DNA from: DAOUAT01 sp964551735
GTDB lineage: Bacteria; Chloroflexota; Anaerolineae; CG2-30-64-16
Direction: 5' to 3'
Assembly (NCBI GenBank): GCA_964551735.1
Contig: CAZKEF010000009.1
Span: 103,895-167,894 of the forward strand
Length of the DNA stretch: 64,000 nt
Shown: one piece after another, positions 48,510-57,459 of the stretch
Layout: the number at the start of each line of letters is the position of its first letter
How positions within the stretch are numbered: the first letter of the stretch is position 1
Made by a program: the position numbers and the translations under genes
Notes under the pieces: model-generated
What the model was told of the DNA's origin: nothing
Databases searched by the model: none
What the model saw: only the letters and a program-made list of their open reading frames with translations

Positions 48510-51146
48510 ATGCGTTATGGGCACTTTGACGACACGCGCCGCGAATACGTCATCACGCGGCCCGACACCCCTCTGCCCTGGCTCAATTACCTGGGCGACC
48601 AGGCCTTCTTCGGCCTGATCTCCAACACGGCCGGCGGCTACTCGTTCTACCGGGACGCGCGGCTGCGCCGCATCACCCGCTATCGCTACAACAATGTGCC
48701 GTTCGACTGCGGCGGCCGGTTCATTTACATCCGGGATAGCAGCGACGCGGCGGAGGGCCGCCCCTACTGGTCCCCGTCGTGGCAGCCGACGCGCACCCCG
48801 CTGGACGAATACACTTGTCGGCACGGCCTGGGCTACACAGTCATCGGCTCACTGCACCGGGGCATCCGCGCCGAGACGACCTACTTTGTCCCGCTGGGGC
48901 AAAACCTGGAGGTGTGGCGGCTGGTGGTGACCAACACGCGGGCGACCCCGGCCGACCTCAGCATCTTCTCGGCCGTGGAGTTCTGTCTGTGGGATGCATG
49001 GGACGATGCCACCAACTTTCAGCGCAACTTCTCCACCGGGGAGGTCGAGGTCTCGGACGGCGTCATCTATCACAAGACCGAGTACCGCGAACGACGGGAC
49101 CACTTCGCGTACTTTGCGTGCTCAGCCTCACCAGAAATAGGACGCGGACGAGCACGGACGAGCGCTGATGCGTCTTCTTCTCCGCGTTCACACCTGCACT
49201 TGCGCCGAAGCGCAGCGCAGGTGCAAGTGTCCGCGTTCATCCGCGTCCCGCCTCCGGTCGAGTTGGCCGGCTTCGACACGCAGCGCGAGGCGTTCCTGGG
49301 ACCGTACCGGGGCTGGGATGCGCCGCTGGCTGTGGAACGCGGGGAGTCGGCCAACTCGGTTGCGCATGGTTGGGCGCCCATCGGCTCGCACCACGTCCGC
49401 CTGACCCTGGCGCCGGGCGCCAGCCAGACGGTGATCTTCGTCCTGGGCTATCACGAGAACCCGGCCGGCGCCAAGTTCGACCCGCCCGGCTCGCAGACGC
49501 TCAACAAGCAGGGCGTGCTGCCGCTGCTGCGCAAATACCTCGACCCGGCCGAGGTCGCTGCCGCGCTGGCAGATCTGGCCGCACACTGGGATGCCCTGCT
49601 GGGCAAGTATCAGGTGCGTACACCCGACCCGCACACCGATCGCATGGTGAACATCTGGAACGCGTACCAGTGCATGGTCACATTCAACATGTCGCGCTCA
49701 GCCTCGTTCTACGAGTCGGGCATCGGCCGCGGCATGGGCTTCCGCGACTCCAACCAGGATCTGCTCGGCTTCGTCCACATGATCCCGGCGCGCGCCCGCC
49801 AACGCATCCTCGATCTGGCCGCCACGCAGCTCCCCACCGGCGGCGCGTATCATCAGTACCAGCCATTGACCAAGCGCGGCAACGACGCGGTCGGCTCCAA
49901 CTTCAACGACGACCCGCTGTGGGTCATCCTGGCCGTGGCCGCCTACCTGAAGGAGACCGGCGACCTGGGCATCCTGGACGAGCCCGCGCCTTATGACAAC
50001 CGACCCGACAGCGAGACCCCGCTGTACGAGCACTTGCAGCGCAGCATCCAGTACACGCTGGACCGCCTGGGGCCGCACGGCCTGCCCCTAATCGGCCGCG
50101 CGGACTGGAACGACTGCCTGAACCTCAACTGCTTCTCCGAGGCGCCCGGCGAATCGTTCCAGACCACCACCACCCGGGAGGGCAAGGTCGCGGAGTCAGT
50201 GTTCATCGCCGGCCTGTTCGTACTGGCCGCGCGGGAGATGGCGGCGATAGCAGATAGCGGATGGCAGATAGCGGATGGCGGATGGGGGACGGCAGATGGC
50301 CGGCGGTCTTCCGTCCTTCGTCCTTCGTCGTACTACACCGCCATGGCCGCCCGCATGGAAGGTGCCATCCTGGCACACGGCTGGGACGGCGCGTGGTTCC
50401 GCCGCGCGTATGACGCGTTCGGAGAGCCGGTAGGCTCGGCGAGCTGCGAGGAGGGGCAGATCTTTATCGAGCCGCAGGGGATGTGTGTGTTGGCCGGGAT
50501 CGGGCTGGCCGACGGCCGGGCGCAGCAGGCGTTGGACGCAGTGGCCGAGCGGCTGGCCACGCCCCACGGCATCGTGCTGCAGCAGCCGGCCTACTCGCAG
50601 TACTACCTGCACTTGGGCGAGATCTCCTCCTACCCACCCGGCTACAAGGAAAACGCCGGCATCTTTTGCCACACCAACCCTTGGATTATGGCCGCGGAGG
50701 CGCGGCTGGGCCGGGGCGACCGGGCGCACGACTACTACCTGCGCATCAACCCATCGCAGCGTGAGGCGATCAGCGACGTACACCGCTGCGAACCTTATGT
50801 CTATGCCCAGATGATCGCGGGCCGGGATGCGCCGACCCACGGCGAGGCCAAGAATTCCTGGCTGACCGGCACCGCGGCGTGGAACTACGTCGCCATTACC
50901 CAATGGATCCTGGGCATCCGGCCTGAGCATACCGGTTTGCGCGTCGCGCCGGTCATCCCGGCCGATTGGCCGGGCTTCAGCGCCACACGCGCTTTTCGGG
51001 GCGCGGTTTACCACATCAACGTTACACGCCGCGGCCCCGGGAATGCAGTCAGCCTGACCGTGGACGGCCGGCCGATAGCGGGCGATGTCGTGCCCTTCCC
51101 GCCGGCCGGCCGGGCCGAGGTGGTGGTGGACGTGGTATTGGGATAA
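48510..51146 (+). CDS. GH94 beta-glycan phosphorylase (cellobiose/chitobiose phosphorylase-like) carrying two repeat-derived insertions
   Basis: Glycoside phosphorylase of 879 residues that should split an imported disaccharide with phosphate. GH94 landmarks are MRYGHFDDTRREYVITRPDTP at the start, ESGIGRGMGFRDSNQDLLGFVHM, QYQPLTKRGNDAVGSNFNDDPLW, GRADWNDCLNLNCF with the catalytic acid (about 530-537), and SYPPGYKENAGIFCH. The protein is longer than usual because of two odd segments, about 208-252 and 581-608, whose DNA is repeat-like (see the two repeat entries). Both lie away from the catalytic motifs and keep the frame. TTAGGAGAAG precedes the ATG at 48510. Activity may or may not survive. 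Confidence 0.9.
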   Translation: MRYGHFDDTRREYVITRPDTPLPWLNYLGDQAFFGLISNTAGGYSFYRDARLRRITRYRYNNVPFDCGGRFIYIRDSSDAAEGRPYWSPSWQPTRTPLDEYTCRHGLGYTVIGSLHRGIRAETTYFVPLGQNLEVWRLVVTNTRATPADLSIFSAVEFCLWDAWDDATNFQRNFSTGEVEVSDGVIYHKTEYRERRDHFAYFACSASPEIGRGRARTSADASSSPRSHLHLRRSAAQVQVSAFIRVPPPVELAGFDTQREAFLGPYRGWDAPLAVERGESANSVAHGWAPIGSHHVRLTLAPGASQTVIFVLGYHENPAGAKFDPPGSQTLNKQGVLPLLRKYLDPAEVAAALADLAAHWDALLGKYQVRTPDPHTDRMVNIWNAYQCMVTFNMSRSASFYESGIGRGMGFRDSNQDLLGFVHMIPARARQRILDLAATQLPTGGAYHQYQPLTKRGNDAVGSNFNDDPLWVILAVAAYLKETGDLGILDEPAPYDNRPDSETPLYEHLQRSIQYTLDRLGPHGLPLIGRADWNDCLNLNCFSEAPGESFQTTTTREGKVAESVFIAGLFVLAAREMAAIADSGWQIADGGWGTADGRRSSVLRPSSYYTAMAARMEGAILAHGWDGAWFRRAYDAFGEPVGSASCEEGQIFIEPQGMCVLAGIGLADGRAQQALDAVAERLATPHGIVLQQPAYSQYYLHLGEISSYPPGYKENAGIFCHTNPWIMAAEARLGRGDRAHDYYLRINPSQREAISDVHRCEPYVYAQMIAGRDAPTHGEAKNSWLTGTAAWNYVAITQWILGIRPEHTGLRVAPVIPADWPGFSATRAFRGAVYHINVTRRGPGNAVSLTVDGRPIAGDVVPFPPAGRAEVVVDVVLG
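49140..49248. repeat. In-frame repeat insertion 1 inside the GH94 gene
   Basis: A 109-bp segment is bounded by 20-bp imperfect inverted ends (17 of 20 match, 49,140-49,159 and 49,229-49,248, consensus GGACGCGGAYGARCRCGGAC). It contains an inner stem with CACTTGC and GCAAGTG arms around 49,198-49,228. It encodes a Ser/Arg-rich stretch unlike the surrounding enzyme. A related GACGCGGATGG hairpin occurs in non-coding DNA at 18,681-18,719. Confidence 0.8.
50251..50332. repeat. In-frame repeat insertion 2 inside the GH94 gene
   Basis: Two exact tandem copies of CAGATAGCGGATGG (50,251-50,264 and 50,265-50,278) are followed by a degenerate third and a partial fourth, then a CTTCCGTCCTTCGTCCTTCG repeat tail to about 50,332. 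The translation (QIADGGWGTADGRR, then SSVLRPSS) does not look like enzyme sequence. The reading frame is kept. Confidence 0.8.
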
Positions 51147-51257
51147 GCTATCACAAAAAGCCAACACGTTCTTTATCACCTTCTAACACGGCCATGCTAT
51201 CCTGATCGGGAGTCGCGAATAACGCACTCGCCGATGGCAAGTCTATGGAGGTGAGAG

Positions 51258-51524
51258 ATGATAGGTCCTTGGGGGTGGCACGGCATGATGCGGGGGCCGG
51301 GGGTGTTGGGCGGGTTCCTGGCGCTCCTGCTGCTGCTCGCCCTGGCCGCGCTGGTGATCTGGCTGATCGTGCGGCTGGTGCGTTCGACGCCTGCAAAGTC
51401 GGAGGCCAGCAATCCGCCAGCCCCACCGCTGGATCCGGTGCTGGACATCCTGCGCCGGCGCCTGGCGGAAGGCGCCATTACCGTGCTGGAGTTCGATGAG
51501 CTGAGGCAGAAGCTCGGGGTATAG
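51258..51524 (+). CDS. Small SHOCT-domain membrane protein
   Basis: Protein of 88 residues. One transmembrane helix (about 18-42, GGFLALLLLLALAALVIWLIVRL) is followed by a Pro/Ser linker and a C-terminal SHOCT motif (LDILRRRLAEGAITVLEFDELRQKL). SHOCT domains are short oligomerisation modules. The exact role is unknown. GGAGGTGAG precedes the ATG, and a strong hairpin follows the stop. Confidence 0.88.
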   Translation: MIGPWGWHGMMRGPGVLGGFLALLLLLALAALVIWLIVRLVRSTPAKSEASNPPAPPLDPVLDILRRRLAEGAITVLEFDELRQKLGV

Positions 51525-51570
51525 ATGCTGGCGCACAGCAGGGCCAGACGGAAACCACGCATGAGAATGG

Positions 51571-51602
51571 AACGCCGGCGCCGCAGAAGTGGCGCCGGCG
51601 TT
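51571..51602. terminator. Bidirectional terminator-like hairpin
   Basis: Two 12-nt perfect arms (AACGCCGGCGCC) enclose 8 nt between the convergent SHOCT and PmbA genes. A U-run is short on both sides. Confidence 0.7.
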
Positions 51603-51634
51603 CTGCGCGTGTCAGCCTGGACGCAGCACGCGGC

Positions 51635-52948
51635 TCATTTCGCCACCACGCTCAACTTGCCCACCTGGATGTAGGGCAGCAGTCCGGCGTACCACGCCAG
51701 TTGCCCGCTGACCCATTCGCGCTCCCGACTGATGGCCGCGATGTCCTTGAGCGCGGCGTAAGCGTTGCCGGCCAGCATCACGTCTTTAACCCGACCCACA
51801 ATCTGGCCTTCTTCGATCTTGTAGCCCAGGTAGACGTTGACGGAGAACTCGCCGTTGATGGGGTTGCCCTGGCCGAGCCCCAGGAAGTCGTGGACCAGCA
51901 GCCCCTCGCGGATGCCACGCAGCATCTCGGCGTAGGGGGTGTCGCCAGCCGCCACCACCAGGTTGCTGGGGCTGCGCCGCGTGCCGTGGCCGGTGGGCCG
52001 GGCGCCCGCGCGGCCCGCGGTGTCCAGGTCGTAGATGAAGTTACGCAGCACACCGTTTTCGACCAGGGTGAGCGGCTTGCGGGCCACCCCTTCATCATCG
52101 AACGCGGCGCTGCCCGGCCCGTAGTCAATGGTCGGGTCATCAATCAGCGTGAAGCTGGGATGTGCGATCTGCTGGCCCAGCTTGCCCGCCAGCGGGGACG
52201 CGCCCAGCAGCGCGTTCTTGCCGTCCAACCCCAACCCCAGGCTCAACAGCAGCGCGATGGACCCGCCGGGCGTGAAGATCACCGGCAGCTCGCCGCTGGC
52301 GACCGGCGCGATCCGCTCGGCCATGCGGAAGTACTGGATGGCCCGATCCGCGATCTCCTCGGTGTCCACGAGCCGGCGCTTCTGCGCCAGCCCGTGCCCC
52401 GCGTAGAGGATGTCGCTGCCCCGCACCAACTCACCGCCCGCGCCCAGGCTGAAATCGGTATGCTCGGCCGCGTAGGCGGTGCCGGCCGAGTTGGCGAACG
52501 CCACCGCCCGCACCGCCTTGTTGACCCCGGCGGCCGCCAGGATGGCCGGGTTGGAGGCCTTGACCATCTCCAGCATGCTCTGGCCGAGCGCGATCATCTC
52601 CGGCCGGGCCAGGTCACGCAGCTCCGGGTCCACGGTGGCCACGGCGGCCAGGTCGGCCGGGCCGGGCATCTCGAAGTGCGCCGGGCTGCCGAACTCGGCC
52701 GCCTCCAGCGCGCGCGCCACCACCCCTTCGACATCGGCCGGGTCGGTGGTGCTGGAGGTGCCCACCTTGCCGTCCACGATCACCTTGAGGGTGATCTCGG
52801 TGCGCTGGCTGGCGGCCGCGGACTTCAGACGGTCGTGCTCGAACTGGACATCGCTTTCCGCGCGACGGTTCACCACGGCCTGTGCAGCCTGTGCGCGGGT
52901 CATAGCTTGCGCGACAATCGCTTCCACCAGCCCTTTGTCCCCGTTCAT
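51635..52948 (-). CDS. pmbA: PmbA/TldE-type subunit of a TldD/PmbA protease
   Basis: Protein of 437 residues of the TldD/PmbA family that lacks the HExxxH metal motif, as expected for the non-catalytic partner. It shows TEITLKVIVDGKVGTSST, ADRAIQYFRMAERI, LPVIFTPGGSIALLL, PTIDYGPGSAAFDDEGVARKPL and RRSPSNLVV. TldD/TldE pairs process modified peptides in known systems. GGGAGGTG precedes the ATG at 52948, which overlaps the TldD stop codon by 4 nt, so the pair is co-translated. No peptide precursor gene was recognised nearby. Confidence 0.93.
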   Translation of the reverse strand: MNGDKGLVEAIVAQAMTRAQAAQAVVNRRAESDVQFEHDRLKSAAASQRTEITLKVIVDGKVGTSSTTDPADVEGVVARALEAAEFGSPAHFEMPGPADLAAVATVDPELRDLARPEMIALGQSMLEMVKASNPAILAAAGVNKAVRAVAFANSAGTAYAAEHTDFSLGAGGELVRGSDILYAGHGLAQKRRLVDTEEIADRAIQYFRMAERIAPVASGELPVIFTPGGSIALLLSLGLGLDGKNALLGASPLAGKLGQQIAHPSFTLIDDPTIDYGPGSAAFDDEGVARKPLTLVENGVLRNFIYDLDTAGRAGARPTGHGTRRSPSNLVVAAGDTPYAEMLRGIREGLLVHDFLGLGQGNPINGEFSVNVYLGYKIEEGQIVGRVKDVMLAGNAYAALKDIAAISREREWVSGQLAWYAGLLPYIQVGKLSVVAK

Positions 52949-54315
52949 TGCACACCTCCCACCACGCACTCCCGGATACGCACGTGCGGCCCGCCGATAC
53001 CCACGCGCAAGGGATGCTGATCCCCTTTGCCGCAGCCGCCCGGCCCGTTCGAGTTCCACGCCAGGTCATCGCCAATGGCGTCAATGGCCAGCAGGGTGTC
53101 GAACACGTTGCCCGTCAGCACCACATCGCGCACCAGCTCGGCCACTTGACCGTCACGGATCATGTAGCCGTAGGCCGCGCTAAAGGTGAACATCTCCATC
53201 GCGGTCTGCCCGCCGATGGCGTCCAGCGCGTAGACGCCCAGCTTGATGTCCTTCACCATATCGTCGAACCGGTCGGGCCCCGCGGCAATGTAGGTGTTGG
53301 TCATACGCACCAGGGGCGGATGGTGGAAGTGCACCGCGCGCGCGTTGCCCGTCGGCGGCTCGCCCATCTTGCCCGCGGTCTCGCGCGAATGCAGCCGGCC
53401 GACCAGGACGCCGTCGCGGATCAGGTAGTTCTCGCGCATGAGCGTGCCTTCGTGATCGTAGCGGTGCGTGCCTAGCCCGCCATCGTATGAGCCATCGTCA
53501 AGGATGTTCAGGCCATCTACGCCGAAACGCTTGCCGATCTGCATGAGCTCCTGCATACGCGGGTTTTCATACACGAAATCCGCCTCGCTCAGATGACCGA
53601 ACGCCTCGTGGGTGAACACGCCGGTGAGCATGGGATCAGTGATCACGGTGTACTTGCCGCCCGTGACCACGGGCGCGGCCAGCAGGTCCACTGCGCGCTG
53701 CGCGGCGGCCTCAACCTCACGGTGCATCCCCTCTATCGTTTGGAAGCCATCGAATCCGCCGCCCCGCGCAAACGCGTTCTGCACGATATCGCCGTCACGG
53801 GCAACGGCCACGATCATGGCGTAGAGGTTCGGCTCCTCCTCTTCAATATAAGCGCCTTCACTGGACGCGAACCAGCGCCGCTTGAAGCTATCACCGTAGC
53901 GGAGCGCCGAGGTTTGAATTTTGGGATGATAGCCGAGCACGATCCGGTTGTATTCCTCCATCAGCGCCTTCTTGCGCGCCAGAGGCACGGTGCGGAAGTC
54001 CACGATCATCGGCGCGGCCACGCGGTCTACCACGGGCGGAACTGTGGCAAAGTGGGTCATCTCTCGGCCCACCAGCCGGGCGATCTCGCAAGCCTCCCGT
54101 ACGCGACCGGGTAAGTCGTCCAGATCGTTGAAGGTGGCGTAGCCCCAACCACCTCTGTACAGCGCCCGCACGATGCCGCCCAGGGTGCGGGACGAACCGA
54201 TGCTGTCCAGGTCGGGTCCGCGAAACGTGACCCAGGTGCTGGTCTGATCCTCGATGCGGATGTCCGCATATTCGACATCTTGCGCTTTGAGCGCTTCTGC
54301 CAGACGGTCTCGCAT
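52945..54315 (-). CDS. tldD: TldD family metalloprotease, catalytic subunit
   Basis: Protein of 456 residues. The zinc-binding motif HEAFGHLSEAD (HExxxH) is present near residue 257. Other landmarks are GGWGYATFNDL, AYIEEEEPNLYAMI, GTLMRENYLIRDG, RVHFHHPPLVRMTNTYI-like HHPPLVRMTNTYIAAG and GGCGKGDQHPLRVGIGGPHVRI at the C-terminus. It forms a heterodimer with PmbA/TldE in known examples and degrades or matures peptides. AAGGAG precedes the ATG at 54315. It lies directly after the secernin gene. Confidence 0.95.
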   Translation of the reverse strand: MRDRLAEALKAQDVEYADIRIEDQTSTWVTFRGPDLDSIGSSRTLGGIVRALYRGGWGYATFNDLDDLPGRVREACEIARLVGREMTHFATVPPVVDRVAAPMIVDFRTVPLARKKALMEEYNRIVLGYHPKIQTSALRYGDSFKRRWFASSEGAYIEEEEPNLYAMIVAVARDGDIVQNAFARGGGFDGFQTIEGMHREVEAAAQRAVDLLAAPVVTGGKYTVITDPMLTGVFTHEAFGHLSEADFVYENPRMQELMQIGKRFGVDGLNILDDGSYDGGLGTHRYDHEGTLMRENYLIRDGVLVGRLHSRETAGKMGEPPTGNARAVHFHHPPLVRMTNTYIAAGPDRFDDMVKDIKLGVYALDAIGGQTAMEMFTFSAAYGYMIRDGQVAELVRDVVLTGNVFDTLLAIDAIGDDLAWNSNGPGGCGKGDQHPLRVGIGGPHVRIRECVVGGVQ

Positions 54316-54360
54316 AGTGTCTTCTCCTTGTTTCTGCATCCACGCAGTATCACAGCCCAA

Positions 54361-55680
54361 CTATGCGCCGCGTGCGACCCCTCGCCACGCCGCGGCGTAG
54401 AGGAATGGGCGCCGGTCGGGCAGCCGAGCCGCGGCCAGGCGGTCGCGCCAGCCCCGTTCCGCCTGGTCCGCCGCCGCGAAGCAACGCGCAGCATAGGCCG
54501 CGCGCACATCGAGCGGGTGACCCCGCAGGGCCAGCGCGCCGGCGATGAACTGGCTCTCCAACGCATCGCGCTCGCCCGCGTAGAGGGGCAGGCCCGCTGC
54601 GAAATCCCGCAGCGTCGCCCGGTGCAGCGCTTCGTGCCGCCAGAACAGGCTGGCCTCATCGTAGGTCCGGCTCGGCTCAGGACCGGCAGGGGGCAGCGCC
54701 GCGCCAAGCCAGACCGGCTTGAAGATGGATGTGCAGGGTGCGGCCGTGCCGGTGACGAAATGGGTCTGCACATCGGCGGCCAGGTGCGAGACCATGGCCC
54801 CGGTGGTCTGCGAGATGCGGATAGGGCCGAAGCCGGCGTGGTCACAGACGGTGGCGCCGGTGAACCCGCGAGCCGGCGTCCAATCGGGGCCAGCCTTCGG
54901 CCCGTGATCCCGCAGGATGCGGGCCAGGTCTGTCACGGTGAGTTGGCCCCGTTTCGCGGCCAGCAGATCGGCCGTGCGGCACTGGCGCCGCTCGGCGTCC
55001 GAGAAGCGGGTGTAAAGGAAGTCGGAGTAGCAGCGGCCAAAGTGAAAGTCCGCCCGGCCGCGGCACCACCCGCGCGCGACCGCGTAATCCACCAGGCCCG
55101 GCGACGCCAGGTCCCACCGGTCGCCGATGGTGATGCGGTTGGAGATGCTGCGCACATCCTGCACCTGCTCGGCCGCCCACTCGCGGCCCGCGGTCTCCAG
55201 CGCCCAGGCCGCGTGCGGATCGGCGATGAGGAAGCTGTTGTGATAGAACAACTTGCCGGGATAGCCGCAGTTGCCCCCCTGCCCGTGCGCCGCCAGCAGA
55301 TCGGTGATCACGGCCAACGCCTCGGCTGCAGTGCGGCTCCGCTCCAGGGCCAGGCGCAGGAAATCCATGCCGATCAGGCCGGGGCCCTTGTCGTAGGGCA
55401 CTTTTGTGAACACGGCCTCGTTGCCAATGGTTACCCCATGCTCGTTAGCGCCCATCTCCGCGCCCCAGATCCAGAACGGCTTGCACAGGAGCACTTCGTA
55501 GGTTTCTGGGACCTGGGGCACCTCGATGAAGGTGCAGCGGACGGTTGCGCCCGGCGGGTGCCGGCCGGCCGGGCTGCGGGCGACGAAATGGGGTTCTCGG
55601 GGATCGCGGTCGGAGTTCTTGGCGAAGAGGGTCACGCCGTCGGCCGAGGCGTTACCCAGCACAACCAGGGTGTCACACAT
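54361..55680 (-). CDS. Secernin-type C69 family peptidase
   Basis: Protein of 439 residues starting MCDTLVVLGNASADGVTLFAKNSDR. Cys2 is the expected nucleophile of an N-terminal nucleophile hydrolase after removal of Met. Other family features are EMGANEHGVTIGNEAVF, GMDFLRLALERSRTAAEAL, NCGYPGKLFYHNSFLIADP and FTGATVCDHAG. The ATG at 55680 is chosen because it places Cys at position 2 and has GGAGA upstream. It is first in a run with the TldD/PmbA pair, a set of three peptidase-like genes. Confidence 0.92.
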   Translation of the reverse strand: MCDTLVVLGNASADGVTLFAKNSDRDPREPHFVARSPAGRHPPGATVRCTFIEVPQVPETYEVLLCKPFWIWGAEMGANEHGVTIGNEAVFTKVPYDKGPGLIGMDFLRLALERSRTAAEALAVITDLLAAHGQGGNCGYPGKLFYHNSFLIADPHAAWALETAGREWAAEQVQDVRSISNRITIGDRWDLASPGLVDYAVARGWCRGRADFHFGRCYSDFLYTRFSDAERRQCRTADLLAAKRGQLTVTDLARILRDHGPKAGPDWTPARGFTGATVCDHAGFGPIRISQTTGAMVSHLAADVQTHFVTGTAAPCTSIFKPVWLGAALPPAGPEPSRTYDEASLFWRHEALHRATLRDFAAGLPLYAGERDALESQFIAGALALRGHPLDVRAAYAARCFAAADQAERGWRDRLAAARLPDRRPFLYAAAWRGVARGA

Positions 55681-56025
55681 GGGCGGGAGTCTCCTTAATG
55701 GCAGGAAATGCGACCGGCCCAAGGCGGCCAGGGCGCGTTGCCAGACGCAAACAACGTCAGTTTAGCATAGGAGATGGGCCAGGGTCAATCTCCATCGCCG
55801 AAGGTCAAGACCGCGGCGCTGACATCGGCTACCAACGGCACGGAGGCAGCGTGTATCCAGGACACACAAAGTTCTGGCAACGGGATTCAAAATGTGCTAC
55901 AATCGGCCTACCGTTGCGCAGACGTCTCCCCGCCCCCATTGCAGGCGCGGTGTACAGCGCAGTGACGCCCTGTAGTCTATCGCGAACCTATCCTTTGGCT
56001 ACCAAGGCCACAACGAGACCAGCCC
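55681..56025. other. Intergenic region between divergent secernin and NB-ARC genes
   Basis: No gene was recognised. TGCTACAAT at 55,895-55,903 fits an extended -10 box pointing towards the NB-ARC gene, about 115 nt before its start. The rest shows no strong hairpins or repeats. Confidence 0.45.
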
Positions 56026-57459
56026 ATGTCCACGACAGCAACACCCGCCGATCTTGCATCAGCCGTCCACGAGGCCCTGCGGCATTGGGCCGCGGGCCCG
56101 GCCGACGGCAGCCCGCTGGCGCACCTGACCCTGGTCCAACGCGCTGCTATTGGCGGCAACCTCTGCCGCGCCACCAACCAGGTGATAGCGGCTGCGTTGG
56201 ACAGCCTGGCCGCCGATCACCCGAACGACGCAGCGCTGTTGCGCACCAGGTTCCTCGATCACACACCAGCCGCCGCGGCCGCCAAAACACGGCACGTGGC
56301 CGAGGTCACCCTGTACAAGATGCAACGCCGGGCCATCGAACGCCTTACGGCTGTCCTCTTCGATCAGGAACAACAAGCGAACGCGGCCAGACAAGCGGCG
56401 CTAGATAGCCGCTTGCCGCCAGCCACCTATGACCGCCTGTTCGGGGTGGAAGCTCATCTTGATGCATTGCGCACCCTCTTGCTGGCGCCGGAAGGCCCCA
56501 GATTGATCGCGATCGAAGGGCTGGGCGGGATCGGCAAGACTGCCCTGGCACACCAGCTCATGAGCGTCTTGGCCCATGTGGGGCATCCTTTTGTCGACTT
56601 CGGTTGGGTCAGCGCGCAACAGCAGTTTCTACATGCCGCGGAGGGCATCCGGCAGGCCGAGGGGCCAGCGCTGACCGCTCAGGCGCTGATCGAGGCGTTG
56701 GTGACGCAACTCATGGCCGGCGCTGCGGGGGTCGCACCGGTCAGCCCGAGCCGGGCCATGAACGCGCTGGCCGCCCGGCTGCGCGCTGCGCCCCACCTGG
56801 TCGTGGTAGATAACCTGGAAACGATGACTGACGTCGAGAGCCTGCTGCCCACGCTGGACCGGCTGGCCGGCCCCAGCAAGTTTATGCTGACCGCGCGCGA
56901 GACCTTCCACGCCCAGGCCGGTGTTCACCATTTCACCGTGCCTGAGCTCAGTGAAGTTGCGGCCCTGACACTGGTGCGCCACGTAGCGCGGCTCCACGGT
57001 ATGCCCCATGTTGCCGATGCCAGCACCGACAACCTCCGCCCCATTTATGCCACAGTGGGCGGCAACCCGTTGGCCCTGCGCCTCGTGGCTGGCCAGCTCC
57101 ACGTCCTGCCACTGGCGCAGGTATTGGAAAATCTGCGGGAGGCGCGCGGCAAACAGGCTGAGGAACTGTACACCTTCATCTACTGGCACGCCTGGCATAG
57201 GCTGCCGGCTCCGGCGCAGGAGGTCCTTACGCTGATGCCGCTGTTTGCCCAGGAGGGCGCCGACCTGGCCGCGCTCCGGCGGGTCTGCGATCTGCCGGAA
57301 GATGCGCTGGTCGCGGCGCTGGCGCACCTCGTGAAGCTGTCGCTGGTCAACGTGGGCGGCGACCTCCATGCGCGGCGCTACGGCATCCACCGCCTGACCG
57401 AGTCCTTCCTGCTGAAAGAAGTGATCAAGTGGCGCGGGACTTCCGAGGTGGCAGCATGA
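56026..57459 (+). CDS. STAND NTPase: sigma-4-like HTH plus NB-ARC
   Basis: Protein of 477 residues. The first about 125 residues are helical, and LLRTRFLDHTPAAAAAKTRHVAEVTLYKMQRRAIERL looks like a sigma region 4/HTH unit. The NB-ARC NTPase follows: Walker A EGLGGIGKTALAHQL near 164-178, Walker B HLVVVDNLET near 258-267, sensor motif LTARETF, and GGNPLALRLVAGQL. A winged-helix-like end with LMPLFAQEGADLAALRRV leads to the stop. The usual repeat sensor is missing here but is encoded by the next gene, whose start overlaps this stop by 4 nt. It is either a transcription activator of the AfsR/MalT kind or an NLR-like defence ATPase. Confidence 0.85.
   Translation: MSTTATPADLASAVHEALRHWAAGPADGSPLAHLTLVQRAAIGGNLCRATNQVIAAALDSLAADHPNDAALLRTRFLDHTPAAAAAKTRHVAEVTLYKMQRRAIERLTAVLFDQEQQANAARQAALDSRLPPATYDRLFGVEAHLDALRTLLLAPEGPRLIAIEGLGGIGKTALAHQLMSVLAHVGHPFVDFGWVSAQQQFLHAAEGIRQAEGPALTAQALIEALVTQLMAGAAGVAPVSPSRAMNALAARLRAAPHLVVVDNLETMTDVESLLPTLDRLAGPSKFMLTARETFHAQAGVHHFTVPELSEVAALTLVRHVARLHGMPHVADASTDNLRPIYATVGGNPLALRLVAGQLHVLPLAQVLENLREARGKQAEELYTFIYWHAWHRLPAPAQEVLTLMPLFAQEGADLAALRRVCDLPEDALVAALAHLVKLSLVNVGGDLHARRYGIHRLTESFLLKEVIKWRGTSEVAA

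Noticed and set aside
51701..53020. Plus-strand frame of 439 codons opposite pmbA
   Set aside because: Antisense to a conserved PmbA gene, with no recognisable motifs or ribosome-binding site.
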